Assembly (NCBI RefSeq): GCF_042682545.1
Contig: NZ_JBHUHQ010000015.1
Reading direction: 5' to 3' (one strand)
DNA: 64,000 nucleotides
Source of the DNA: Ornithinibacillus salinisoli
Lineage (GTDB): Bacteria > Bacillota > Bacilli > Bacillales > Amphibacillaceae
In this document: positions 33,673 to 42,773 of the stretch, piece after piece
How the letters are laid out: every line of letters starts with the position of its first letter
How positions within the stretch are numbered: position 1 is the stretch's first letter
Notes under the pieces: model-generated
What the model was told of the DNA's origin: nothing
Seen by the model: only the letters and a program-made list of their open reading frames with translations
The model's database searches: none
Made by a program: the position numbers and the translations under genes

Positions 33673-35409
33673 GTGAATAGTTGGGAAAAAGTATATCAAG
33701 AGTGGAAGTCATTTCCTGATCTTGAAGTAACACTAAAAGAAGAATTAGAGCATATAAAAGATGATCCCAAAGCATTAGAAGATGCTTTTTATAAAGAATT
33801 AACATTTGGTACGGGTGGAATGCGTGGCGTGTTAGGACCAGGAACAAACCGAATGAATATATATACGGTTCGGAAAGCAGTGAATGGACTAGCCAAGTAC
33901 TTGTTAGAAAATGTTGTAAATGTGAAGGATCGTGGAGTTGTTATTGCCTACGATTCAAGGTACATGTCAAAGGAATTTGCGGTGGAAACAGCCAAAGTGT
34001 TAGGTGCTTATGACATTAAGGCTCATGTGTTTGAATCACTACGTCCAACACCACTGTTGTCATTTGCTGTACGCTACCTTGCTACGGCTGCTGGTGTAAT
34101 GATTACTGCAAGTCATAATCCACCAGAATACAATGGTTTTAAAGTATACAATGAAGATGGTGGGCAAATGGTTCCAAGCGAAGCGAATCAGGTTATTGCC
34201 GCTATAAAAGAAACAGAAAATGAGTTGTCAGTTCCTGTTTTAGAACAAGATGAATTAGAAGAAAAGCAATTGATAAACTGGGTTGGACAATATATTGATA
34301 ATGCATATCTTGACCAACTTCGCCAAATTACAAAGATGGATCAAAATGGATTGACACAGAATAAAGATTTACAAATTGTCTTCACCCCGTTACACGGAAC
34401 TGCAAATGACCTCGTATTGCGCGGGTTAGAACAATTACATTTTGAAAATGTGGATGTTGTAAAAGAGCAAGCTATACCAGACCCAGAATTTTCGACGGTA
34501 GCTTCCCCTAACCCTGAGGAGCATCAAGCATTTACATTAGCTATCGAACTAGGTAAACAAAAAAATGCTGATATTTTGTTAGGGACAGACCCTGATGCAG
34601 ATCGTTTAGGCGTTGCAGTGAAGAATAAAGATGGCGAATATACGGTGCTGACTGGAAATCAATTAGGTGCTTTATTTGCTGACTACTTGCTTTCGCATTC
34701 AGAACAAGCTGTGTTAAACAATGCTCGATTCATTAAAACAATTGTTACTTCTGAATTGGGACGAGCGATCGCAACCTCCTATGGTGTGGAGACAATTAAT
34801 ACATTAACTGGATTTAAATATATCGGAGAAAAAATACGCCAATTTGATGCAACAGGCGAGACGTTTATATTGGGCTATGAGGAAAGTTATGGCTACTTAA
34901 TCCGTAGCTTTGCCCGTGATAAAGATGCTGTTCAAGCAGCAGTGATGGCATGTGAGATGTCACATTATTGGAAGCAGCAAGGAAAAACACTTTTAGATGC
35001 TTTAGAAGTTCTTTACGAAAAACATGGTTATTATTTAGAAGGGCTGACTTCATTAACCTTAAAAGGGAAGGAAGGCTCTGAAAAAATAACGGAGATAATG
35101 GAAGCTATTCGAAAAAATCCATTGACTACTGTTGGTGGATTAACAGTAGAAAAAACAGAGGATTACTTATCTAGTGAACGAGTAATTATATCCTCTAAGC
35201 AAACAGAAACAATTGAGTTACCGAAAGAGAATGTCTATAAGATGCTATTGGAAAATAATAGTTGGGTATGCTTACGACCATCTGGTACAGAGCCAAAAAT
35301 TAAATGTTATTATGGTGTTTGTGAATCAACAAAAGATCAAAGTGAATCTACTTTAGCAGCATTAAAAGAAACGATGGAAACTTTCATGAATCAAATTATT
35401 GAGAAGTAA
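33673..35409 (+). CDS. pgcA: Phosphoglucomutase / phosphomannomutase (PgcA-like)
   Basis: Alpha-D-phosphohexomutase of 578 residues, close in length to B. subtilis PgcA. It interconverts glucose-6-phosphate and glucose-1-phosphate for UDP-glucose, teichoic-acid and glycolipid synthesis. The catalytic phosphoserine is S147 in TASHNPPEYNG, the metal-binding loop is DPDADRLG, the sugar-binding loop is GYEESYG, and the phosphate-binding loop is RPSGTEPK. I start it at GTG 33673 because the protein then begins NSWEKVYQEW like its homologues, with GGGGG 10 nt upstream; an ATG at 33664 is out of frame and stops at once. Confidence 0.9.
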   Translation: MNSWEKVYQEWKSFPDLEVTLKEELEHIKDDPKALEDAFYKELTFGTGGMRGVLGPGTNRMNIYTVRKAVNGLAKYLLENVVNVKDRGVVIAYDSRYMSKEFAVETAKVLGAYDIKAHVFESLRPTPLLSFAVRYLATAAGVMITASHNPPEYNGFKVYNEDGGQMVPSEANQVIAAIKETENELSVPVLEQDELEEKQLINWVGQYIDNAYLDQLRQITKMDQNGLTQNKDLQIVFTPLHGTANDLVLRGLEQLHFENVDVVKEQAIPDPEFSTVASPNPEEHQAFTLAIELGKQKNADILLGTDPDADRLGVAVKNKDGEYTVLTGNQLGALFADYLLSHSEQAVLNNARFIKTIVTSELGRAIATSYGVETINTLTGFKYIGEKIRQFDATGETFILGYEESYGYLIRSFARDKDAVQAAVMACEMSHYWKQQGKTLLDALEVLYEKHGYYLEGLTSLTLKGKEGSEKITEIMEAIRKNPLTTVGGLTVEKTEDYLSSERVIISSKQTETIELPKENVYKMLLENNSWVCLRPSGTEPKIKCYYGVCESTKDQSESTLAALKETMETFMNQIIEK

Positions 35410-35522
35410 AGTAAATTAGCTATTTTTTATGAAGGCTGTTTTTAGTAACGATTGTTGCTTTTTCTAAGGAATGATTATAATTAGTAATTGATGTAACATA
35501 CGCAGTAACATACGCTCTGAAT

Positions 35523-35566
35523 AGCCGCTTCGGAAATACACTGCGCTTTCCGCGGGAGTCTCCGAG
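35523..35566. repeat. Interspersed repeat fragment (CGCTTTCCGCGGG type)
   Basis: The string CGGAAATACACT (35531-35542) recurs at 52847-52858, and it is followed here by GCGCTTTCCGCGGGAGTCTC, a core I remember as very common between genes in Bacillaceae. Nothing else is seen in the 215-nt gap except the terminator that follows. Confidence 0.5.
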
Positions 35567-35576
35567 TATTTAAATG

Positions 35577-35617
35577 AAAAAAGCAATCTTGCACCATGAT
35601 GTGCTCGATTGCTTTTT
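35577..35617. terminator. Bidirectional terminator
   Basis: AAGCAATC/GATTGCTT with GCAC/GTGC stacked inside; A-run on the left and T-run on the right, serving pgcA and the convergent DUF4003 gene. Confidence 0.85.
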
Positions 35618-35624
35618 GTTCTTT

Positions 35625-36599
35625 CTAATTTCCACTATTTGATGATGTAGCAGCGGTTGCTCCGGCTATTGTTGCGATCATAACTGCTTGTTGGGCTTGT
35701 ATCACAGTTTCCAACACGGTATAAATACTCGTTTCTGCCAATCCAGCATGATCTATTTTTTCATTAACAAACAAACTAACAGCCATTAATACATTCATAT
35801 CTTTCTGCCACTTAAAATCCTTCACTTGATTCAGTTGCTCATACATATCGATAATCTGATGAACATCGAATTCTTCTGGTGGTAATAGCGCTAGAATACC
35901 TATGGCAGGATAATACGTTGTCTTTGTTTTAATACCGTGATCAAGTAACATATCAGCGACTTCCATAGTTCGATTAACTATTGTTTGGATATTCCCATCT
36001 TCGCTTAAAGAAAGAATATGACTCAGAAATTGCAAATCATTCCCCTTTCTGAAGCCATTCTTAGCTAACTGTTCATAATAGGATTCCATATGCTGGATAA
36101 TATCTTCCCGTTCCCGAAAAGCGAGTAGCGTTGCAAGGGGGTAATCTCCAGAAGAAGTAAGGAAGGCGTGTTCCTTTTTCATGCCATCATAAATATTCTT
36201 CGCCGTTTGAATCGTTGTTGGAACAGCTAGGTGTTCTGTATGATTTGTAAGAAGAATCGTTGCTGCAATATACGTAAAGGTCCCACTACTAAATTTAGCC
36301 CGTTTAAATTGTTCATAGTAATCATAAAGCAGTTCGACTTTTTCTTCTGAGTTGTCAAAATTTACATCCAGCATCGCTGCAGTTGTAAATCTAGGATATG
36401 ACCTCATCGAGGAGAATAAGCTTGCCCGTCTCTTTATCGTATCAGCTAGTTGCAGTAATTTTTCCGAATCTAATTTCGTATCATTCATTGTATAAATGGA
36501 TGCAATGGACATGAGGATGCGTTTATCGGATACCTTCCACTTCATTCGGTGTTTAAGCGCATCATATGTTTTTGTATAGTTATTTATTTTAGTGTTCAT
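35625..36599 (-). CDS. DUF4003 family protein
   Basis: Soluble, helical protein of 324 residues resembling the DUF4003 family of Firmicutes, for which no function is known. Repeated pieces such as YYEQF/SYYEQL/MYEQL and several helical hairpins suggest an alpha-solenoid-like build. The last 20 residues are Ala/Ser/Thr-rich and hydrophobic (VMIATIAGATAAT). AAAGGAGTG is 7 nt before ATG 36599; seven further codons upstream are open but overlap that site. It is divergent from the chromate transporter gene. Confidence 0.7.
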   Translation of the reverse strand: MNTKINNYTKTYDALKHRMKWKVSDKRILMSIASIYTMNDTKLDSEKLLQLADTIKRRASLFSSMRSYPRFTTAAMLDVNFDNSEEKVELLYDYYEQFKRAKFSSGTFTYIAATILLTNHTEHLAVPTTIQTAKNIYDGMKKEHAFLTSSGDYPLATLLAFREREDIIQHMESYYEQLAKNGFRKGNDLQFLSHILSLSEDGNIQTIVNRTMEVADMLLDHGIKTKTTYYPAIGILALLPPEEFDVHQIIDMYEQLNQVKDFKWQKDMNVLMAVSLFVNEKIDHAGLAETSIYTVLETVIQAQQAVMIATIAGATAATSSNSGN

Positions 36600-36742
36600 A
36601 GGTTGGCACTCCTTTCTCATCGGTAACTATACATACGTTTTTACAGGCAAATAAGTTTCACTTTGTAAATTTTGTGTAAAATTTCAGGTATTACACACGC
36701 AAATATGTTATTTTAATAGAAAATACTCACATGGAGGTTGTT

Positions 36743-37921
36743 ATGCCAAAAAAAGGATCTTTGTTTGAAATTTTAGGCACCTCATTAAAACTAGGACTAA
36801 CATCATTTGGTGGTCCTGTTGCCCATTTAGGTTATTTTAAAAATGAATATATCGATAAACGTAAATGGATTGATGACAAGACATATGCTGATATCATTGC
36901 CTTATGTCAGTTTTTACCGGGTCCTGCCAGTAGTCAGGTGGGTATTGCTATCGGTATGCTCCGAGGTGGAATCTTAGGCGGTATTGTTTCTTGGTTTGGT
37001 TTTACTATTCCATCAGTTATCGTACTTATACTTTTTGCACTTGCATTTCAATCGTTCGCTTTAGGTGATGCAACTTGGATTGCAAGCTTGAAAATTGTAG
37101 CAGTTGCAGTAGTTGCCCATGCAGTATTAGGGTTAGGAAAAAAACTAACACCAGATCGACCTCGAATTGCTATTGCTATTGGTGCCCTTGTAATCATGCT
37201 ATTATTTCCTTCTGCTATTGTACAAATTTCCGTTATTATCGGAGCTGCGATTCTAGGATATTTTATGTTTTCCAAACAAGCGGAGACGAAAGTGCAGCAA
37301 TTTTCCGTTTCTATTACGAAAACACAAGGAATTATATCTCTTACTATTCTAGTTTTACTACTATTGGGATTACCACTATTAGCACAAATGGTATCGAATA
37401 GCTATGTAAACATCTTTGATACATTTTTCCGTGTTGGTTCGATTGTATTTGGTGGTGGGCACGTTGTATTGCCACTTCTAGAACAAGAAGTTGTTCCAAA
37501 CGGACTTTTAACAAGCAGTGAGTTTCTGGCCGGATATGGAATGGCTCAAGCTGTACCAGGTCCACTATTTACGTTTGCTAGTTACTTAGGGACGATGATG
37601 AAGGGAATAACTGGTGGAATTGTTGCCACAGTAGCAATGTTCTTGCCATCTTTTTTACTCATTATCGGAGCATTACCGTTTTTAAGTGAATTACGTAAAC
37701 GAAAAAGCTTCCAAGGTGTATTAACTGGTGTAAACGCAAGTGTAGTTGGTATTTTGCTAGCGGCTTTTTATGATCCAGTTTTTACAAGCTCTATTTTAAG
37801 TGGAGCTCATTTTGGATTAGCAGTTATTCTATTTGCACTTATGCAATTTTGGAAAACACCTGCTTGGTTGATCGTTATAATCGGGGTTGTACTAGGCGAA
37901 GTAATGGCATATCTCTTTTGA
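36743..37921 (+). CDS. chrA: Chromate transporter, long-chain CHR family
   Basis: Integral membrane protein of 392 residues made of two homologous CHR halves (about 5-180 and 190-392). Each has the family motif: SFGGPVAHLGYF with FLPGPASSQVGIAIG in the first half, and VFGGGHVVLPLLEQEVV with GYGMAQAVPGPLFTFASYLG in the second. Characterised ChrA proteins expel chromate; many family members have unknown anions as substrate. The start is ATG 36743, 5 nt after GGAGG; that GGAGG lies within an in-frame ATG four codons upstream. It precedes an OsmC-family gene by 29 nt, so both may form one transcript. Confidence 0.88.
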   Translation: MPKKGSLFEILGTSLKLGLTSFGGPVAHLGYFKNEYIDKRKWIDDKTYADIIALCQFLPGPASSQVGIAIGMLRGGILGGIVSWFGFTIPSVIVLILFALAFQSFALGDATWIASLKIVAVAVVAHAVLGLGKKLTPDRPRIAIAIGALVIMLLFPSAIVQISVIIGAAILGYFMFSKQAETKVQQFSVSITKTQGIISLTILVLLLLGLPLLAQMVSNSYVNIFDTFFRVGSIVFGGGHVVLPLLEQEVVPNGLLTSSEFLAGYGMAQAVPGPLFTFASYLGTMMKGITGGIVATVAMFLPSFLLIIGALPFLSELRKRKSFQGVLTGVNASVVGILLAAFYDPVFTSSILSGAHFGLAVILFALMQFWKTPAWLIVIIGVVLGEVMAYLF

Positions 37922-37950
37922 TAGCGATACAATGGTCGTGAGGTGATTAT

Positions 37951-38394
37951 ATGGTACAACATCATTTTCATTTAAAAGCGGATTGGCCAGGTGGCCGTAA
38001 CAGTGAAGGCTATATTGAGGCTGGTAATTTAAAAACAAAAATATCAATTCCACCTGAGATGGACGGCCCGGGTATTGGTACCAATCCAGATGAAATGCTA
38101 CTTGGTGCAGCTGCTACATGCTATATCATTACACTAGCTGCGATGATTGAGCGTGCGGCATTACCACTTAAAGAAATGTCCCTGGAATCGGAAGGGATTG
38201 TTGATGTTACAAACGGCGTTTTTACGTATAAAAAAATCATTCACAAACCGACCATAGGATTAGATCATAGTGCAACTGCACAGCAACGGAGTAAGCTAGA
38301 AAAATTAGTTGTAAAAGCAGAGAAAAGCTGTATGATTTCACGTGCTATTGAGGGGAATGTGGAACTCGAACTTCAAGCAAATATTTTAGGGTGA
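37951..38394 (+). CDS. OsmC/Ohr-family peroxiredoxin (SACOL1771-like)
   Basis: Small cytoplasmic protein of 147 residues with the OsmC fold. The two redox cysteines are in place: C57 in LLGAAATCYII and C127 in AEKSCMIS, with the family EMLLGA motif before the first. Such proteins reduce organic hydroperoxides using a dithiol; the SACOL1771-like branch is not well characterised. The start follows GAGGTGA with 7-nt spacing. Coupling with a chromate/oxyanion transporter suggests a stress-related pair, but this is inference. Confidence 0.82.
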   Translation: MVQHHFHLKADWPGGRNSEGYIEAGNLKTKISIPPEMDGPGIGTNPDEMLLGAAATCYIITLAAMIERAALPLKEMSLESEGIVDVTNGVFTYKKIIHKPTIGLDHSATAQQRSKLEKLVVKAEKSCMISRAIEGNVELELQANILG

Positions 38395-38479
38395 TAGAGT
38401 CTACTTTTGTTAACGGTTTATGTTGTCTATCGCAAAACGCTAATTCGCATACTAAATAATATGCAATAATGTATATTAA

Positions 38480-38507
38480 ATTGCACCGCAAAATGTGGTG
38501 CTTTTTG
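38480..38507 (+). terminator. Terminator after the OsmC gene
   Basis: GCACC-GC and GT-GGTGC pair around an AAAA loop, followed by TTTTTG. Confidence 0.7.
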
Positions 38508-38601
38508 TTTATAAAAAGATTACCCAGTTCAATCACAACTGAGCCATACACAAAAATTTACTTTTTCTTAAACACTTTCCCCTATTCTGAGAAATTGCTA
38601 T

Positions 38602-38916
38602 TTATGAAGGACTATCCCCTATCTTGCTATAAATTTCATAAGCAAAATACCCCAATAAATAGCCAATTACAGTTCCTAAACTAATTGTAGTTAATGGAGA
38701 AATTGGTGAAAACATGCCCGAAATTACACCGATAAGACAACCAAAAAGCATTCCCATTGGTATTAAACTATCTAATAAATTCTGAGCTTTATTTGTTTTT
38801 TTCTTACCTAGGTTGCCTAGTTTATGTTTATGTTCAAGCCTTTTAACTACAAATAATACAACCCCTCCTGTAATTGCAATTGGTAATACAATACGCACAA
38901 TTTCCATAAACCCCAT
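38602..38916 (-). CDS. Unknown small membrane protein, three helices
   Basis: Protein of 104 residues that I do not recognise. Hydrophobic segments lie at about 5-22, 51-70 and 76-95, with a basic loop KRLEHKHKLGNLGKKKTNKA between the first and second. The topology suggests a small integral membrane protein with a cytoplasmic basic loop. AAAGGGG precedes ATG 38916 by 7 nt; the frame 11 codons further up lacks a site. It stands alone between the OsmC gene and the cystine transporter and shares no motif with either. Confidence 0.6.
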   Translation of the reverse strand: MGFMEIVRIVLPIAITGGVVLFVVKRLEHKHKLGNLGKKKTNKAQNLLDSLIPMGMLFGCLIGVISGMFSPISPLTTISLGTVIGYLLGYFAYEIYSKIGDSPS

Positions 38917-39120
38917 ATATAAATCCCCTTTCACTTTTATTTTCAACAAACTGGACCGATTGCTGCATAAAACTTTAGAAAAATATTTTCAATATATAGT
39001 TTTATTTTATCATAAATATTCAGTTTGCATTGATATACTCTAAAGAGACGATTTATCTAATTTGCATCCGAAAAAGTATTCCTAGGTGTGCGGTAGGTAA
39101 CGGAATTGGTAGTTCTTTTT

Positions 39121-39194
39121 TTGTATCTTATTAAACTATGAATCTCAAATTCAATTGCTTGACACTTTATATAAACCATTGTATCTTATTAAAG
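39121..39194. repeat. 15-bp direct repeat around the tcyP promoter
   Basis: TTGTATCTTATTAAA occurs at 39121-39135 and 39180-39194. The second copy contains the predicted -10. It may be a binding site for a regulator or an ancient duplication. Confidence 0.5.
39159..39187 (+). promoter_or_regulatory. Promoter of the cystine transporter gene
   Basis: TTGACA (39159-39164), 17 nt, TATCTT (39182-39187). A leader of about 95 nt follows. CysR/CymR control would be expected for tcyP in Bacilli, but only part of such a motif (ATCGGAATTAT near 39211) is visible. Confidence 0.55.
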
Positions 39195-39288
39195 TCATAC
39201 TATTTTTATCGGAATTATAAAGTATTAGTGAGCGATAAAATATTAGGTGCATATACTAATAAAAATTCAGACAGGGGGCATACACAAA

Positions 39289-40686
39289 ATGGATATTTTG
39301 TATGTATTATTAAATATTGCTGTATTAGTAGCTATTATAGGTCTACTGATCTTTATGCAAAAAAAACATGTTTCTTTTTCTAGACGAGTATTTACTGGTT
39401 TAGGTTTAGGTATTGTATTAGGGGGAGTTCTTCAATGGATCTATGGTAGTGGTTCTGAAGTTCTTTCAACGACAACGGATTGGTACAGTATCGTTGGTCG
39501 TGGGTACATTAATTTTCTCATGATGATTGTAATTCCACTTGTATTGGTATCGATTATCCAATCCATTATTAATCTTGAGAAAACAGCTGAACTTGGAAAA
39601 ATGTCAGCTTGGATTATTGGGATTTTAATTACGACAACAATGGTTGCGGCATTGATTGGTATAGGTACTGCGACTGTATTTGACTTAAGTGCTGAGCAAA
39701 TTGAAGCAGGGCAAGCAGAAACGGATCGTGGTTCCATGTTGGAATCTACCTTAGATGAAGTCGTACAAGGGCAATCAACACCACAGAAGATCCTTAACTT
39801 TATACCATCTAATATCTTTTTAGATATGACGGGACAACGTTCTACATCTGTAATTGCTGTTGTTATCTTTTCTGTCATAGTTGGGATAGCGGTATTAGGC
39901 TTGCGTCGAAAAAAACCAGAGCAAGCAGAAATGTTCACAAAAATGGTCAATGCTATTTATTCCGTAGTTATGCGTATTGTAACGCTAATCCTACGCTTAA
40001 CTCCATTCGGTATTTTAGCGTTAATGGCAACAACGGTAGCGAACACAAACTTTGCAGGTATTATTGAACTAGGTAAATTTGTTCTGGCATCCTATGTAGC
40101 ATTATTGATCATGTTCATCCTGCATTTAGTATTAGTTGGAGTATTCGGATTAAATCCTATGACTTACTTACGTAAAGTAATACCAGTATTAGGATTTGCA
40201 TTCACGTCACGTTCAAGTGCTGGAACAATTCCATTAAATATTTCAGCACAAAAAAATTCGCTAGGAGTTGACCAAGGTGTAGCAAATATGTCTGCATCAT
40301 TTGGTGCAACTATGGGGCAAAACGGGTGTGCAGGAATTTATCCAGCAATGCTAGCTGTGATGATCGCGCCGACAGTTGGAATCAACCCACTAGATCCTTG
40401 GTTTATTTTACAATTAGTAGTTATCATCGGTATTAGCTCATTCGGTATAGCTGGTGTTGGTGGTGGAGCAACATTTGCTGCACTGATCGTTCTTTCATCT
40501 ATGAACATGCCAGTAGCTTTAGCAGGACTACTCATTTCTATCGAAGCATTTATCGATATGGGTCGTACTGCACTTAATGTAAATGGTGCAATGGTTTCCG
40601 GAACACTAACATCACGTATCCTAGGAAAACTAAACATCAAAACATTTAATGATAAGACAGCAATTGAAGACAGCAGTTCATTATAA
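39289..40686 (+). CDS. tcyP: L-cystine transporter, dicarboxylate/amino acid:cation symporter family
   Basis: Integral membrane symporter of 465 residues with about eight helices and two re-entrant loops. DAACS landmarks: FTSRSSAGTIPLNISA (a Ser-rich re-entrant loop), GATMGQNGCAGIYPAMLAVMIAP, and GIAGVGGGATFAALIVLS. The overall pattern, including the N-terminal MDILYVLLNIAVLVAI, fits TcyP of B. subtilis (YhcL). It would import cystine with a cation. GGGGG lies 12 nt before ATG 39289; an in-frame ATG 14 codons earlier has none. Strong terminator downstream. Confidence 0.85.
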   Translation: MDILYVLLNIAVLVAIIGLLIFMQKKHVSFSRRVFTGLGLGIVLGGVLQWIYGSGSEVLSTTTDWYSIVGRGYINFLMMIVIPLVLVSIIQSIINLEKTAELGKMSAWIIGILITTTMVAALIGIGTATVFDLSAEQIEAGQAETDRGSMLESTLDEVVQGQSTPQKILNFIPSNIFLDMTGQRSTSVIAVVIFSVIVGIAVLGLRRKKPEQAEMFTKMVNAIYSVVMRIVTLILRLTPFGILALMATTVANTNFAGIIELGKFVLASYVALLIMFILHLVLVGVFGLNPMTYLRKVIPVLGFAFTSRSSAGTIPLNISAQKNSLGVDQGVANMSASFGATMGQNGCAGIYPAMLAVMIAPTVGINPLDPWFILQLVVIIGISSFGIAGVGGGATFAALIVLSSMNMPVALAGLLISIEAFIDMGRTALNVNGAMVSGTLTSRILGKLNIKTFNDKTAIEDSSSL

Positions 40687-40692
40687 AATTGG

Positions 40693-40726
40693 AACAGCCG
40701 CCCCTGATGGAGCGGCTGTTTTTTAA
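40693..40726 (+). terminator. Terminator of tcyP
   Basis: AACAGCCGC and GCGGCTGTT form a 9-bp stem followed by TTTTTT. Confidence 0.9.
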
Positions 40727-40740
40727 TTAATGGTTTATGC

Positions 40741-40824
40741 GTGTCCGAAATTCCGAGACATGCGTCTGATAATCGAGAAAAAGTGTCCGAAGATCTGAAA
40801 CGAGCGTCCGATAATCAGGAACTC
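40741..40824. repeat. Tandem array phased at 21 nt, four units
   Basis: GTGTCCGA or GCGTC(C/T)GA starts at 40741, 40762, 40783 and 40804, exactly 21 nt apart. Units alternate: GTGTCCGA followed by a variable part, then GCGTCYGATAATC. A decayed fifth unit may follow (GTGCCCGTA at 40833). It lies between the convergent tcyP and ligD genes. Confidence 0.75.
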
Positions 40825-40865
40825 CAGCACCAGTGCCCGTATATCCAATCCTTGATAAGACAAGG

Positions 40866-42665
40866 TTACTTAATTAGTTCCATTACCCGATCCAAATCCT
40901 GCTTCTTTCCAACTTCAAAATAATCCGCAAAAGGGCATCCAATAGCATGCACCCGATCTATCCCATTTTTAATGGTAAATTGTTCAGGCCGTAAATCTTC
41001 ATTTACTTCATCCCAAAACATGGGCATAGAAACTGTTCCTTCAGCAGTCTTTCTTGGAGAATAGGGAGCTATGATTGTTTTATCTTTTCCATGCTGGACG
41101 TAATCAATATATAACCGATCATTGCGTTTATTTTTCATTCGTTCGGTTGTAAAATAATCCGGACTTTGCTTTTCTACAGTCCAAGCAATTGCTTGGGTAA
41201 AAACAGCTGTATCATCATAAGACATACTGCCTTCAGGGATAGGGATGTGAACTTGTAATCCTTTGTTTCCAGAAGTTTTTATAAATGAAGTGAGCCCTAA
41301 ATCATCAAGCAAACGTTTGATCAATAATGCTGCATGGATTGCCCAAGCAAATTTACTGCGATCAGGTGGATCCAAATCAAATACTATTTCAATCGGATTC
41401 CTGCTACCGACACGTTGAAAAGGAACATGGTATTCCACGGCACCATGATTAGCAAACCATGTTAATGAATCAAGAGAATCACAAATAATTAATCGATCAT
41501 CTCCATCACCAAATCCTTTAATAAAGGGAGGTGCATAACTTGGTAAATGTTTTTGGAAGAAAGATTCTTCATTTACGCCATCTGGACAGCGTATTAATGT
41601 TAATGCACGATTTTCTAAAAAGGGGAGCATATATGGAGAGATTTCTCTCATATAAACAAGCAATTCCCCTTTCGTTAAATCATGATCTGGCCAATATAGT
41701 TTTTCCGTGTTACTCACCTCAAATGAGGAAGGTAGCATTGCCATATCAAGTTCAAATTTTTCCAAAGTGCATTCTTCCGGAGAAAGGTTTGGAAGGAGTG
41801 AATGGAACTCTGGTTCACGAAGTTCTCCGCGATAAATGTCCAAGGAATGAGTGGAAGCACAAATAGCAGGAGGGAGTCGATAGATCTTATTTTCTTTTTC
41901 TCCATTTGTCAAAAAGAGTTGCTTTACCGTTTGAAATGCTTCCGAATCTAATCCATGTTTACATTTGCCAACCTCGATCATGCTATCATTATGAAAAACA
42001 TTCATAGTAAAATATTCATTTTCACTGTCATACTCTGATAAAAATCCTTGAAATGTTCGCCAGTTTTTTACTTTATACCAGTCCTGATGTCTTTTTCCAG
42101 GACTATATACACTTTTTTTTCTTTTGGCGATTATGCCTTCACCTTTGTAATCAAATATGATTTTCCATAACTTTTCTGAGTTATTAAATGCCTCTATGTA
42201 ACGGATTCGTTCTGACAAGCTATTCTTCGTAAACAATTCCTTCAACATATTTTTCCGTTTTTCCAAACTGAGTTTTTCTAGGTTGGAATCTTCTAAAAGT
42301 AGTAAATCGAAGGCTAAAAACGTAGCAGGTCGTTCCAATCCTGCTTTATCAATCGATTCTTTATTTTTTAATCTTCCCCGTTTTTGTATCCATGAGAAAT
42401 TCCCTTGATAGGCGTTGTTTAGCACAACTAATTCGCCATCAAGTCGTAAGGGGAGGACATCATTAACTAATGATTGATTTTCCTGACAATACGATATAAT
42501 TTCAGGAAAGTTCATGGAAAGATCCTTCTGATTTTTACTTGTTAGTCGAATCGTACCATCTGCTTTCCAATCCAACACACATCGAAATCCATCATATTTT
42601 ACTTCATATATCCAATCCTCCCCAGTGGGAATATCTGTACTAGCTATTGGCTTCATAACATCCAT
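40866..42665 (-). CDS. ligD: NHEJ DNA ligase LigD (ligase plus polymerase)
   Basis: Two-domain repair enzyme of 599 residues, close to B. subtilis LigD. The N-terminal ATP-dependent ligase (about 1-290) has the adenylated lysine K23 in EVKYDGFR and the GEGIIAKRK motif IV/V region. The C-terminal primase-polymerase domain (about 305-599) has SESFFQKH-like and EIVFDLDPPDR motifs with the metal-binding Asp pair, and IKTSGNKGLQVHIPI. No phosphoesterase domain is present, as in Bacillus. It fills and seals double-strand breaks bridged by Ku, which is encoded divergently 108 nt away. GGGAG lies 10 nt before ATG 42665. Confidence 0.93.
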   Translation of the reverse strand: MDVMKPIASTDIPTGEDWIYEVKYDGFRCVLDWKADGTIRLTSKNQKDLSMNFPEIISYCQENQSLVNDVLPLRLDGELVVLNNAYQGNFSWIQKRGRLKNKESIDKAGLERPATFLAFDLLLLEDSNLEKLSLEKRKNMLKELFTKNSLSERIRYIEAFNNSEKLWKIIFDYKGEGIIAKRKKSVYSPGKRHQDWYKVKNWRTFQGFLSEYDSENEYFTMNVFHNDSMIEVGKCKHGLDSEAFQTVKQLFLTNGEKENKIYRLPPAICASTHSLDIYRGELREPEFHSLLPNLSPEECTLEKFELDMAMLPSSFEVSNTEKLYWPDHDLTKGELLVYMREISPYMLPFLENRALTLIRCPDGVNEESFFQKHLPSYAPPFIKGFGDGDDRLIICDSLDSLTWFANHGAVEYHVPFQRVGSRNPIEIVFDLDPPDRSKFAWAIHAALLIKRLLDDLGLTSFIKTSGNKGLQVHIPIPEGSMSYDDTAVFTQAIAWTVEKQSPDYFTTERMKNKRNDRLYIDYVQHGKDKTIIAPYSPRKTAEGTVSMPMFWDEVNEDLRPEQFTIKNGIDRVHAIGCPFADYFEVGKKQDLDRVMELIK

Positions 42666-42773
42666 TCACAAAAAACTCCCTTCCTCTATAAATTGGCTTA
42701 TTCCATCAAAAATAATCAACAAGGATAAGAATGTTTGAATTCGCCAAACTAAAAATAAAAGGAGGTATTCTTC

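Noticed and set aside
39070..39125. Terminator or attenuator upstream of tcyP (T-run after GGAATTGGTAGTTC)
   Set aside because: The possible stem has only about four pairs and lies upstream of the predicted promoter.
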